From Anaerolineae bacterium (GTDB lineage Bacteria > Chloroflexota > Anaerolineae > Aggregatilineales > UBA3940), in NCBI GenBank assembly GCA_020852775.1, contig JADZAD010000061.1, positions 1 through 12,975 of the forward strand: a stretch of DNA of 12,975 nt, read 5' to 3'. How positions within the stretch are numbered: position 1 is the first letter of the stretch; every line of letters starts with the position of its first letter. The notes below the pieces were generated by a model. That model did not search any database, was not told the DNA's origin, and was given only the letters and a program-made list of their open reading frames with translations. Shown one piece after another: positions 1-7,824 of the stretch. The position numbers and the translations under genes were made by a program.

Positions 1-422
1 ATGTGGTCGAGCACCTTTACCCGTGGGAGTTGCAGAACGCGTTAGTCGAAGTCCGGCGGGTGCTCAAGCCGGATGGCATCCTGATCGTCCACACCGCGCC
101 CAACCGCTGGTATGACCGCTACGCTTATCCGGTCGTGCGGCTCGTCCGCACGCTGATGGGCCAGGGCGCGAAATACCCGAAGAACCCGCGCCAGTTCGGC
201 GTCGCTGTCAACGAGCATGTGCACGTCAATGAGCAGGACCTGTTCAGTATGGGGCGCACCCTCTCCCGTGCGGGCTTCCGCTCCCGTGTCTGGCTGGACA
301 GCCCACCGCAGAACCGGCGGGAGAACCGCCTGATGGCGGCGCTGCGGCACGCTGCCTTCCGCTGGGTACCATTTGCATGGTTCTTTGAGCGCGAAGTCTT
401 CGCCGTTGCGCGTAAGAAATAA
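1..422 (+). CDS. Class I SAM-dependent methyltransferase, C-terminal part (5' end outside window)
   Basis: Only the 3' end of the gene is present; the reading frame is open to the window edge, so the true start lies upstream. The first complete codons read VVEHLYPWEL, followed by EVRRVLKPDGILIVHTAPN. This is the pattern of a Methyltransf_11/25-type Rossmann fold: an acidic-His loop after strand 4, a helix, then the LKPGG-like turn leading into strand 5. The substrate cannot be told from this part. The segment after strand 5 is long, with many Arg and aromatic residues (NRWYDRYAYPVVRLVR), and the protein ends FAVARKK. Such proteins are common in bacterial lipid, sugar or quinone modification clusters, but nothing in the window ties it to one. 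It ends 7 bases before the stop of the convergent epimerase gene, with no terminator hairpin visible between them. Confidence 0.8.
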   Translation, partial: VVEHLYPWELQNALVEVRRVLKPDGILIVHTAPNRWYDRYAYPVVRLVRTLMGQGAKYPKNPRQFGVAVNEHVHVNEQDLFSMGRTLSRAGFRSRVWLDSPPQNRRENRLMAALRHAAFRWVPFAWFFEREVFAVARKK

Positions 423-429
423 CCGCCTT

Positions 430-906
430 CTACAGAGCCTTCCTGAACGCTTCCAGCCCGGCCCGGACTGCCGCCAGCAGCCCGCCGTTCCGCTTTCCTG
501 TCTCCGGCCTCTCGTAAAGTTCCAGTAATACCCCGAACGCACTCTTCGGATGAATGAAGGCGAAGCGCGTCCCGTCTGAGGCCGTCACCGGCACCTCATG
601 GATCAACTGTGCCCCTTTGACCTTGAGATCAGCCAGCGCCGCGCCAATATCATCGACCTCCAGACAGATGTGATGAATACCGGGGCCGCGCTTCTGCAGG
701 TACTTCGCCACGCCGCTGGTGTCATTGGTCGGTTCCAGCAGTTCGACCTGGCTTTCTCCGGCAGGCATGAACGCGATCGTCACCTCCTGGTCATCGAGGC
801 GCTCGACGCGGCTGACGGACAGGCCGAGGTGATCATGATAGAACTGCTGCGCCGCCGCGAGGTCCTCGACGACAATTGCGACGTGATCAAGTTTGAGGAT
901 CGTCAT
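430..906 (-). CDS. mce: Methylmalonyl-CoA epimerase
   Basis: The product is 158 residues with a glyoxalase/VOC fold that interconverts the (S) and (R) epimers of methylmalonyl-CoA, linking propionyl-CoA carboxylation to the mutase. Two beta-alpha-beta modules are visible: LDHVAIVVEDL with metal-ligand candidate H8 and VELLEP with E55, then GIHHICLEVDDI with H78/H79 and LLELYE with E129. These match the His/acid/His/Glu metal set of the family. The start ATG at 906 is preceded by a GGAG ribosome site 6 bases upstream. The gene follows the mutase large subunit by 15 bases, so the two are almost certainly one transcript, and this pairing is what fixes the substrate. A tail of about 22 residues after the last strand (ETGKRNGG... 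to FRKAL) is basic and amphipathic and is not needed for the fold. Other VOC dioxygenases or lactoylglutathione lyases are less likely given the neighbour. Confidence 0.93.
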   Translation of the reverse strand: MTILKLDHVAIVVEDLAAAQQFYHDHLGLSVSRVERLDDQEVTIAFMPAGESQVELLEPTNDTSGVAKYLQKRGPGIHHICLEVDDIGAALADLKVKGAQLIHEVPVTASDGTRFAFIHPKSAFGVLLELYERPETGKRNGGLLAAVRAGLEAFRKAL

Positions 907-921
907 AGCCTGCTCCGCTCA

Positions 922-2586
<1,665 letters not shown>

Positions 2587-2637
2587 GGGCTACTCCTTGC
2601 GGCGGTGATAGAATAAAGTAGATAAATGTAGTTCTAA

Positions 2638-2666
2638 TTGCGAGCGGGCCGCTTTACCGTTACAAT
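2638..2666 (+). promoter_or_regulatory. Predicted sigma70-type promoter of moaA
   Basis: A TTGCGA box at 2638-2643 and a TACAAT box at 2661-2666 are separated by exactly 17 bases. This matches consensus at 4 of 6 and 5 of 6 positions, in the divergent gap between the mutase and moaA. Transcription would start near 2673 and leave a leader of about 90 bases. The surrounding 2607-2640 stretch is AT-rich compared with the genes. No equally good promoter was found for the mutase in the opposite direction. Confidence 0.55.
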
Positions 2667-2716
2667 AACTGTACACTCCCTCTGGCAAACAGGACATACG
2701 CCAGCCATGTATATAA

Positions 2717-2745
2717 CCGGGTTGAACGCGATCCGTTCCACCCGG
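2717..2745 (+). promoter_or_regulatory. Near-perfect 29-base inverted repeat in the moaA leader
   Basis: CCGGGT (2717-2722) pairs with ACCCGG (2740-2745), and inside it GAACG (2724-2728) pairs with CGTTC (2734-2738). One t/c mismatch separates the two stems and the loop is cgatc. This gives an 11-bp hairpin ending 5 bases before the AAGGA ribosome site (2751-2755) of moaA. It could be an RNA hairpin controlling translation, or a palindromic operator downstream of the promoter. No U-run follows, so it is not an intrinsic terminator. A smaller hairpin (CTGGC/GCCAG, 2682-2704) lies upstream in the same leader. Confidence 0.6.
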
Positions 2746-2762
2746 CCCGCAAGGATTTCCCG

Positions 2763-3746
2763 GTGGCGACAGATCGCTTTGGCCGCAATATCCACTATCT
2801 GCGTATCTCGCTAACGGACAAGTGTAATCTGCGCTGCGTCTACTGCATGCCGGAAGACATCGTCTTCCGCCCCTCCACGGAGTTGATGCAGGATGACGAG
2901 GTGATCACGCTCTTTCGACTGTTCGTCGATCTGGGCTTCTCCAAGTTCCGCCTGACCGGGGGTGAACCGACCATCCGGCAGAATATCGTTGGCCTGGTCA
3001 GGCAGATGTGCGCCATGCCCGGCGTGAACGAGGTCTCGATGACAACGAACGGCGTGCTGCTCGGTGAGATGGCCGGGCCACTGGCACAGGCCGGCCTGAA
3101 ACGCTGCAATATCAGCCTCGATACCCTCGACCCGGAGCGATTCCGCCGGATCACCCGCTGGGGCCATCTGCAGGCGGTGTGGGACGGCATCGAGGCAGCG
3201 GAACGTGCTGGCCTGCTGCCGATCAAGCTGAACGCGGTGGTGGTGCGAGGCTTCAACGACCAGCAGGACGTGATCGATATGGCCGCGCTGACACTGGAGC
3301 ACCACTGGCAGATGCGCTACATCGAGATGATGCCGCTTGGAGACGTGGCCGGGTTCCAGCAGGCGCAGGTCGTCACCGAGGCCGAACTGCGCGCCACGAT
3401 TGAGTCCGAGTTCGGCCCGCTCGAACTGCTGAACGACGGGCGGCTCGACGGTGAGGCACGCCTGTACCGCATCCGGGGCGCCCGCGGCAAGCTCGGCTTC
3501 ATCAGTTCCGTGACCGCCCCCTTCTGTGCGGCCTGCAACCGCGCCCGCCTGACGGCGGACGGTAAGCTGCGGCTGTGCCTGCTGCGTGAAAAGGAAGTCG
3601 ATCTGCTCACCCCGCTGCGGCAGGGCGCAACCATCGAGGATCTGAAGGAGATTATCCGGGCCGGTATCTGGACCAAGCCGTGGGGCCATGGCCTGGCGCA
3701 GAACGTCGTACCGATGAACCGGGTGATGTCCGAAATCGGCGGATAA
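2763..3746 (+). CDS. moaA: GTP 3',8-cyclase MoaA (radical SAM, molybdenum/tungsten cofactor)
   Basis: The 327-residue product is the radical SAM enzyme that turns GTP into 3',8-cyclo-GTP, the first step of molybdopterin synthesis. The length is standard for the family. The N-terminal CxxxCxxC [4Fe-4S] site is C21-C25-C28 (TDKCNLRCVYCMPE), and LTGGEPTIR follows as the SAM-binding GGE motif. The second cluster, which binds GTP, uses C255, C258 and C272 (FCAACNRARLT...LRLCL). The protein ends in the typical GG (MNRVMSEIGG), which MoaA needs for activity. The start is GTG at 2763 with AAGGA 7 bases upstream; the ATG at 2707 is out of frame. No other moa, moe or mob genes are in the window, but the tungstate importer 1.3 kb downstream fits the same cofactor pathway. 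The leader holds a strong inverted repeat that may regulate it. Confidence 0.96.
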   Translation: MATDRFGRNIHYLRISLTDKCNLRCVYCMPEDIVFRPSTELMQDDEVITLFRLFVDLGFSKFRLTGGEPTIRQNIVGLVRQMCAMPGVNEVSMTTNGVLLGEMAGPLAQAGLKRCNISLDTLDPERFRRITRWGHLQAVWDGIEAAERAGLLPIKLNAVVVRGFNDQQDVIDMAALTLEHHWQMRYIEMMPLGDVAGFQQAQVVTEAELRATIESEFGPLELLNDGRLDGEARLYRIRGARGKLGFISSVTAPFCAACNRARLTADGKLRLCLLREKEVDLLTPLRQGATIEDLKEIIRAGIWTKPWGHGLAQNVVPMNRVMSEIGG

Positions 3747-3800
3747 GTCTCCATCTTTGCCCACAGGGTGTACCCTTCAGCAGAATAGTCCTGTTCTGTC

Positions 3801-3828
3801 TTGCAACATCGTTTGTTCGCATTATAAT
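3801..3828 (+). promoter_or_regulatory. Predicted sigma70-type promoter of the HAD hydrolase / acidic protein unit
   Basis: TTGCAA at 3801-3806, a 16-base spacer and a perfect TATAAT at 3823-3828 lie in the 143-base gap after moaA. A start near 3835 would give a leader of about 55 bases before the ATG at 3890. This suggests that the HAD gene and the small acidic gene are not simply read through from moaA. Confidence 0.6.
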
Positions 3829-3889
3829 CTTGCGGCAGACGCGCCTCAGCGGTGTGTCATGCTATCTGAGCAAGGCTACAGGTGTGCTT

Positions 3890-4654
3890 ATGCGGGCAGA
3901 GTATTCAGTTTCAGCATCAGATTACACACCAGCCAGCCTGCTGGCTGGCGCAAAAGCGGTGCTCTTCGACCTCGACGGGACGCTCCGGCGTCTGTCTCCA
4001 ACGGATCATGAGGCTCTGCTTGAACGTGTCGCCCACATAGGCCACACTATTGAGCCTTCAGCGCAGGCCGCGGGCGTACTGTGGAGCCATGCCTACTGGG
4101 CTGATTCTGCCCGGTCAAACCGTGATATGAACGAACTCGATGATGCTTCCTTCTGGCGCAATTATCTTTACTACTACCTGAAGGCGATGAAGCTCGCTGA
4201 TCATCAGCTTCACCCGATCAGTAACCAGATCAGCGAACATTTCGTTGAGGAGTTCAAGCCGCATGGCTATCTGACGCCGGGCGCGAAGGAACTGCTCACC
4301 GCATTGAAACAGGCGGGCAGGCAGGTTGGGCTGATCTCGAACCGCCACCGTCCGCTGGCGCACGCGGTGGATGAGCTGGGTATTGCTGAATACTTCGACT
4401 TCACGCTGGCTGCCGGGGAGATCGATATCTGGAAGCCCGATCCACGTATCTTCCACGCGGCACTGGATATAGCCGGTGGAGTAGCTCCTGAGAAGGCGGT
4501 CTATATCGGCGATAACTACTATGCAGACGTTGTCGGCGCGACACAGGCGGGTATGTCCGCTATCCTGATTGACGAACATGGGGCCTATGAGCATGGCAGT
4601 TACCGCTGCCCGACGATCAGGCATTTTAACGAACTCATCAGTGCACTTCAGTAA
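3890..4654 (+). CDS. HAD-family hydrolase (subfamily IA, phosphoglycolate phosphatase-like)
   Basis: The product is a 254-residue haloacid dehalogenase-type phosphatase. Motif I is FDLDGT with nucleophile D27 and acid D29. A helical C1 cap of about 85 residues follows, rich in aromatics (WRNYLYYYL). Motif II is S150 in LISNR, motif III is K182 in WKPDPRIF, and motif IV is GDNYYADVVGA with D208 and D213. All catalytic residues are present, so it should be active; the small-molecule substrate is unknown. The frame is open further upstream, but ATG 3890 is chosen because it begins about 20 residues before the fold, as usual, and lies just downstream of a good promoter; its ribosome site is weak (AGGT). 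GTG 3854 is an alternative start. The gene for the D/E/W protein follows after 21 bases, so the two are probably co-transcribed. Confidence 0.88.
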   Translation: MRAEYSVSASDYTPASLLAGAKAVLFDLDGTLRRLSPTDHEALLERVAHIGHTIEPSAQAAGVLWSHAYWADSARSNRDMNELDDASFWRNYLYYYLKAMKLADHQLHPISNQISEHFVEEFKPHGYLTPGAKELLTALKQAGRQVGLISNRHRPLAHAVDELGIAEYFDFTLAAGEIDIWKPDPRIFHAALDIAGGVAPEKAVYIGDNYYADVVGATQAGMSAILIDEHGAYEHGSYRCPTIRHFNELISALQ

Positions 4655-4675
4655 CCAACCCGGGAGAATCCTACG

Positions 4676-4873
4676 ATGAAGCATCACCCCTACGAAGAGG
4701 AAACCCTCGACCAAATCGGCCCTCTCGATGACGACGAGGAATGGGAAGAGGACGAGTGGGAAGAAGACGAAGAAGAGTGGGAAGACGAAGAAGACTGGGA
4801 CGATGATGAAGACTGGGACGACGACGAAGAAGAATGGGACGATGACGAAGACTGGGACGACGAAGATTACTAA
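4676..4873 (+). CDS. Small hyperacidic Asp/Glu/Trp-repeat protein
   Basis: The protein has 65 residues and no recognised family. After a short head (MKHHPYEEETLDQIGPL), every residue from 18 to 64 is Asp, Glu or Trp and the last is Tyr: 40 acidic residues and 7 Trp (W23, W28, W35, W41, W47, W54, W60), spaced 5 to 7 apart. There is no signal peptide, hydrophobic segment or Cys. The ATG has a GGGAG ribosome site 9 bases upstream and lies 21 bases after the HAD gene, so it looks translated rather than being chance low-complexity DNA. The DNA behind it is itself repetitive, with variants of a GACTGGGACGA unit, suggesting growth by slippage. The chain should be disordered and very negative; metal binding, nucleic-acid mimicry or binding a basic partner are guesses only. 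Confidence 0.75.
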   Translation: MKHHPYEEETLDQIGPLDDDEEWEEDEWEEDEEEWEDEEDWDDDEDWDDDEEEWDDDEDWDDEDY

Positions 4874-4929
4874 GGAAAGGCCCGGTTAGCTGAGGATCGC
4901 TGCACCCGCTATCATAACCGACTACTCCG

Positions 4930-4958
4930 CAGGGGCAGGTGTCATTCGCCTGCCCCTG
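4930..4958 (+). terminator. Hairpin, probable terminator of the HAD/acidic unit
   Basis: CAGGGGCAGG (4930-4939) pairs perfectly with CCTGCCCCTG (4949-4958) around a 9-base loop. It lies 57 bases after the acidic gene and 46 before tupA. The following bases are only mildly T-rich (tgtgctgtatcgttg), so termination may be partial. A weak promoter-like pair upstream (TTAGCT, TATCAT at 4910-4915) leaves open that the hairpin sits in the tupA leader instead. Confidence 0.55.
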
Positions 4959-5004
4959 TGTGCTGTATCGTTGCTGGCTACTTATTCACGACAGGAGACG
5001 TCCG

Positions 5005-5850
5005 ATGAAGAACCCTTTGCGTTTATTGGCCGTTCTGGTTATCGCTGCTCTGCTGCTGGCAGCCTGTGTCCCGGCAGCCCCCACGGAGCCTGAGCGCCTG
5101 ATCCTGGCAACCACTACCAGCACCGATGACTCCGGCCTGCTTGACGCCATTCTGCCGGTGTTTGAGGAGGCCTACAACGCCCAGGTGGATGTCGTAGCGG
5201 TTGGCACCGGGCAGGCACTCGAAATCGGCGCAGCAGGCGACGCTGATGTGGTACTGGTACACGCCCGCGCCAGGGAAGACCAGTTCGTTGCTGAAGGCAA
5301 CGGCACTGCACGGTATGACGTGATGTACAACGATTTCGTCATCGTTGGACCGGCGGATGACCCGGCGGGTATCACCGGGGCGGGCAGCGCGGTGGAAGCT
5401 CTCACCCTGCTTGCGGACGCGCAGGCCCCGTTCATCTCCCGCGGGGACGACAGCGGGACGCACACCAAGGAGCTTTCACTCTGGGAGAAGGCCGGCATCA
5501 CCCCTGAAGGTGACTGGTATATTTCGTCCGGGCAGGGCATGGGTGAGACATTGACGATGGCCGCCGAACAGCAGGCCTACACCCTGAGCGATCGCGCCAC
5601 GTATGCCGTTCGGCAGGCTGAAGGGCTTGACCTGACTATTCTGGTCGAGGGGGATGAGGCGCTGTTCAATCCGTATGGCGTGATCCCCGTCAACCCGGAG
5701 AAGCACCCCGGTATCAACGCCGACCTCGCGCAGAAATTCGTCGAATGGATCACCTCGCTGGAGACCCAGGAGCTAATCGCCGGCTACGAGGTCAACGGCC
5801 AGCAGTTATTCGTGCCCGACTCAGAAGCGTGGCGCGCTGCGCACCCGTAG
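5005..5850 (+). CDS. tupA: Tungstate ABC transporter, substrate-binding lipoprotein TupA
   Basis: The 281-residue extracytoplasmic lipoprotein should capture tungstate and deliver it to TupBC. The signal peptide (MKNPLRLLAVLV...) ends in lipobox LAAC with lipidated C21. The mature protein begins with the family hallmark TTTSTDDSGLL (36-46), whose Thr/Ser residues bind the oxyanion. It also carries SRGDDSGTHTKE (145-156) and, near the C terminus, FNPYGVIPVNPEKHPG. These separate TupA from molybdate ModA and sulfate-binding proteins. The ATG at 5005 has AGGAG 7 bases upstream; a longer frame from 4939 would put 22 residues in front of an otherwise perfect signal peptide and is rejected. Unlike the usual tupABC order, it is cut off from tupB by a terminator and an opposite-strand gene. 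A few vitamin-B12 or general anion binders look similar, but the context supports tungstate. Confidence 0.93.
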   Translation: MKNPLRLLAVLVIAALLLAACVPAAPTEPERLILATTTSTDDSGLLDAILPVFEEAYNAQVDVVAVGTGQALEIGAAGDADVVLVHARAREDQFVAEGNGTARYDVMYNDFVIVGPADDPAGITGAGSAVEALTLLADAQAPFISRGDDSGTHTKELSLWEKAGITPEGDWYISSGQGMGETLTMAAEQQAYTLSDRATYAVRQAEGLDLTILVEGDEALFNPYGVIPVNPEKHPGINADLAQKFVEWITSLETQELIAGYEVNGQQLFVPDSEAWRAAHP

Positions 5851-5868
5851 ACTGCCCCGCCAACAGAA

Positions 5869-5896
5869 ACGGGGGATGCATCGTCGCATCCCCCGT
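5869..5896. terminator. Bidirectional terminator between tupA and the antisense membrane-protein gene
   Basis: ACGGGGGATGC (5869-5879) pairs perfectly over 11 bp with GCATCCCCCGT (5886-5896), with a 6-base loop. On the + strand it is followed by atgcttcctt, and on the - strand by gtttctgttgg; both are moderately U-rich. It lies 18 bases after the tupA stop and 21 bases after the stop of the convergent gene, so it can serve both. Confidence 0.8.
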
Positions 5897-5917
5897 ATGC
5901 TTCCTTACCAACCGTTG

Positions 5918-6307
5918 CTAAAGCACAGCGCGAATATCCAGCACCAGAAAGACAATCAACAGCACCAGCGCGGGCCCGGCGAAGGCTAGATAGTGAAAAC
6001 GCTGTTTGTAGCCGATGCGCCAGAAACGGCGCAGGCTGAGTATAATCGCGCCAATCGCGATGACGTTGATCACCATCGTGAGGTGTGTGGCAAAGCCCGC
6101 AGCCACGCCAATCGCCGGAAGCACGAACGGCAGGATAGCATATTGCAGGATGCAGCGAAACGCTGAAAATGCGAGCGAGTAATCAACGGCGCGTCGGGCG
6201 GCCTGCGCGTTTTCCGGCTCGTCTTCCACGGCGACCGCAGCATCCGGGGTCACCCGCAGGATACGCAGCATCCAGCGATCAATCTGGTTGTTGATGGTCG
6301 TTTCCAT
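5918..6307 (-). CDS. Small three-helix membrane protein of unknown function
   Basis: The product is 129 residues with no recognised family. The first 43 residues are soluble, with an acidic stretch (VEDEPENAQ, 27-35). Three hydrophobic segments follow at about 44-70, 75-93 and 105-124, with basic turns (LRRFWRIGYKQRF) between the second and third that suggest a cytoplasmic loop. No catalytic motif is evident. ATG 6307 is preferred: it has AGAGG just upstream, and the longer frame back to 6484 would run into tupB on the other strand. It sits antisense between tupA and tupB and shares the tupA terminator on its 3' side. Its start faces tupB, so the two diverge from an 84-base gap. A role linked to tungstate transport is possible from position alone and not otherwise supported. 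Confidence 0.72.
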   Translation of the reverse strand: METTINNQIDRWMLRILRVTPDAAVAVEDEPENAQAARRAVDYSLAFSAFRCILQYAILPFVLPAIGVAAGFATHLTMVINVIAIGAIILSLRRFWRIGYKQRFHYLAFAGPALVLLIVFLVLDIRAVL

Positions 6308-6318
6308 AATGCCTCTTG

Positions 6319-6339
6319 CTCGGACAGAAGTGATCCGAG
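6319..6339. promoter_or_regulatory. Inverted repeat in the divergent gap upstream of tupB
   Basis: CTCGGA (6319-6324) and TCCGAG (6334-6339) form a perfect 6-bp inverted repeat around a 9-base spacer. It lies between the small membrane gene (start 6307) and tupB (start 6392). The position and the roughly 15-base centre-to-centre spacing would suit a dimeric regulator. GATAAT at 6342-6347 is a possible -10 box for tupBC, but no convincing -35 lies at the right distance. Confidence 0.35.
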
Positions 6340-6377
6340 ACGATAATACCATACCCCGCGCAGAAAATCCGCCGATA

Positions 6378-6394
6378 AGGAGGATTACACCATA
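6378..6394 (+). promoter_or_regulatory. Perfect Shine-Dalgarno in front of an ATA start codon for tupB
   Basis: AGGAGG (6378-6383), the strongest ribosome site in the window, is followed by an 8-base spacer and ATA at 6392-6394, in frame with tupB. From the in-frame stop at 6344-6346 there is no ATG, GTG or TTG before GTG 6458. That GTG has no good SD and would remove the first 22 residues. The site therefore decides the start as ATA, or marks a recent ATG to ATA change. Confidence 0.65.
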
Positions 6395-7093
6395 GACACG
6401 TTTCTCGCTGGCCTGCTGGAGGCTTTCCGGCTGATCACCCGGCTTGATCCGGCGGTCGTGGAGATCGCCGGACGGGCGCTGCACGTTACCAGCATCGCGC
6501 TGGCCATCAGCACCGTGATTGGTGTGCCGCTGGGTACCTGGCTGGCGCTGACCCGCTTCCCCGGGCGGCGCATCGTCACCGCGCTGATCTACACCGGGAT
6601 GGGCTTGCCCCCGGTCGTGGTCGGGCTGGCCGTCTACCTGCTGCTCTCACGCAGTGGGCCGCTGGGTGAGTGGAGTTGGCTGTTCACCGTACAGGCGATG
6701 GTGCTCGCGCAGGTCATCATCGCCGTGCCGCTGGTCATCGGGGTGACGATGAGCAGCGTACTCGCGGTGGACCCGTCTCTGCGCCTGCAGCTCCGCGGGC
6801 TGGGGGCCAGTTCATGGCAGGCAACACAGGCGCTGCTCGGTGAGGCACGCTTCGGCGTCATCCTGGGGCTGGTAGCGGGCTTCGGCTCGATCATCTCGGA
6901 GGTGGGTGCGGTGATGCTGGTCGGGGGGAACATCGACGGGCGCACCCGTGTCCTGACGACGGCAATCGTACTGGAGACACGCAAGGGTAACTTCGACCTG
7001 GCCGTCGCGCTGGGGATCATCCTGCTGGCGATCTCGTTCGCCACCAACCTGGTGATGGTACTCGGGCAGGGCCGGCTGGCGGAGGTCAAATGA
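6392..7093 (+). CDS. tupB: Tungstate ABC transporter, permease TupB (apparent ATA start)
   Basis: The inner-membrane channel subunit is 233 residues if read from ATA 6392. Read that way it begins DTFLAGLLEAFRLITRLDP, the amphipathic head typical of TupB permeases; beginning at GTG 6458 this head is lost. Five membrane segments are visible at about 27-53, 62-86, 98-124, 155-178 and 203-226. The cytoplasmic coupling loop (LRGLGASSWQATQALLGEARFG, about 135-155) corresponds to the EAA motif that docks on the ATPase, and GSIISEVGAVMLVGGNI after it is characteristic of the family. The stop overlaps the tupC start (ATGA), so translation is coupled. The tupBC mRNA likely starts in the short divergent gap upstream, apart from tupA. 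A sequencing error at the start codon is a real alternative to a true AUA start. Confidence 0.9.
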   Translation: MDTFLAGLLEAFRLITRLDPAVVEIAGRALHVTSIALAISTVIGVPLGTWLALTRFPGRRIVTALIYTGMGLPPVVVGLAVYLLLSRSGPLGEWSWLFTVQAMVLAQVIIAVPLVIGVTMSSVLAVDPSLRLQLRGLGASSWQATQALLGEARFGVILGLVAGFGSIISEVGAVMLVGGNIDGRTRVLTTAIVLETRKGNFDLAVALGIILLAISFATNLVMVLGQGRLAEVK

Positions 7094-7824
7094 CACGCGC
7101 ACTCTGCCAGGTGACGGCTCTGCGACAGTACTATGGCCTGCGCTGTGTCCTGGACCTACCGTCACTGGAGATCCACGACGGGGAGATCGTCGCGCTGGTC
7201 GGGCCCAGCGGTGCGGGCAAGAGCACCCTGCTGCGCCTGCTGGCACTGCTCGAAGCCCCGACCGAAGGGCAGGTCACCTTCGCTCCGCGCGAGCATGCGG
7301 TGTCCATCAGCAGCGTCACGCCGGCTGAACGCCACCAACTGGCGATGGTCTTCCAGCGCCCGGTGCTGCTCACGCAGAGTGTGCGTGCGAACATCGCCTA
7401 CGGCCTGCGGCTGCGCGGTAACCACGACGGGCGCGCACAGGTGGATGCCGTGCTGGAACGTGTTTCGATAACACATCTCGCGGAGGCTTACCCGGTCACG
7501 CTCTCCGGCGGGGAGATGCAGCGGGTCGCGCTGGCACGCGCCCTGATCCTGGAGCCGAAGCTGCTGCTCCTCGACGAGCCCACCGCGAACCTTGACCCGG
7601 CGAATATCCAGATCATTGAGAGCCTGGTGCGTGAACAGAACCAGCAGCGCGGCACGACGGTCGTGATGGTGACGCATAATATCTTCCAGGCGCGGCGCCT
7701 GGCGACCCGCGTGGTCTTCCTCAACGATGGCGAGCTGATCGAGGAGGCGGAGAAGGAACAGTTCTTCAGCGCACCTGCCGATCCGCGCACCGCGGCGTTC
7801 ATCAGCGGGGACTTCGTCTACTGA
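7090..7824 (+). CDS. tupC: Tungstate ABC transporter, ATP-binding protein TupC
   Basis: The 244-residue cytoplasmic ATPase powers TupB. Walker A is GPSGAGKST (38-46), the Q-loop is Q89 (VFQRPVLL), the signature is LSGGE (138-142) followed by MQRVALARAL, Walker B is LLLLDEP (158-164) with catalytic E163, and the H-loop is H196 (VTHN). All are intact. There is no C-terminal TOBE domain, consistent with TupC and unlike many ModC proteins. The ATG overlaps the tupB stop by one base step (ATGA). At the other end the last 7 bases overlap the 3' end of the convergent ferredoxin gene, leaving no room for a terminator between them. Confidence 0.95.
   Translation: MTRALCQVTALRQYYGLRCVLDLPSLEIHDGEIVALVGPSGAGKSTLLRLLALLEAPTEGQVTFAPREHAVSISSVTPAERHQLAMVFQRPVLLTQSVRANIAYGLRLRGNHDGRAQVDAVLERVSITHLAEAYPVTLSGGEMQRVALARALILEPKLLLLDEPTANLDPANIQIIESLVREQNQQRGTTVVMVTHNIFQARRLATRVVFLNDGELIEEAEKEQFFSAPADPRTAAFISGDFVY

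Noticed and set aside
2811..3764. Minus-strand frame (317 codons) opposite moaA
   Set aside because: moaA on the + strand has all catalytic motifs; the antisense product is His/Gln/Arg-rich and resembles no family.
3765..3776. Small AGGG/CCCT dyad after moaA as a terminator
   Set aside because: The stem has only 4 bp and no following U-run.
4115..4714. Minus-strand frame (199 codons) opposite the HAD gene
   Set aside because: It overlaps the intact HAD gene and the start of the acidic gene and has no ribosome site or recognisable domain.
4730..4870. Repetitive GA-rich DNA in the acidic gene as a CRISPR or tandem satellite
   Set aside because: The units are short, uneven and in one open frame with a ribosome site, so a coding origin explains them better; there are no spacers.
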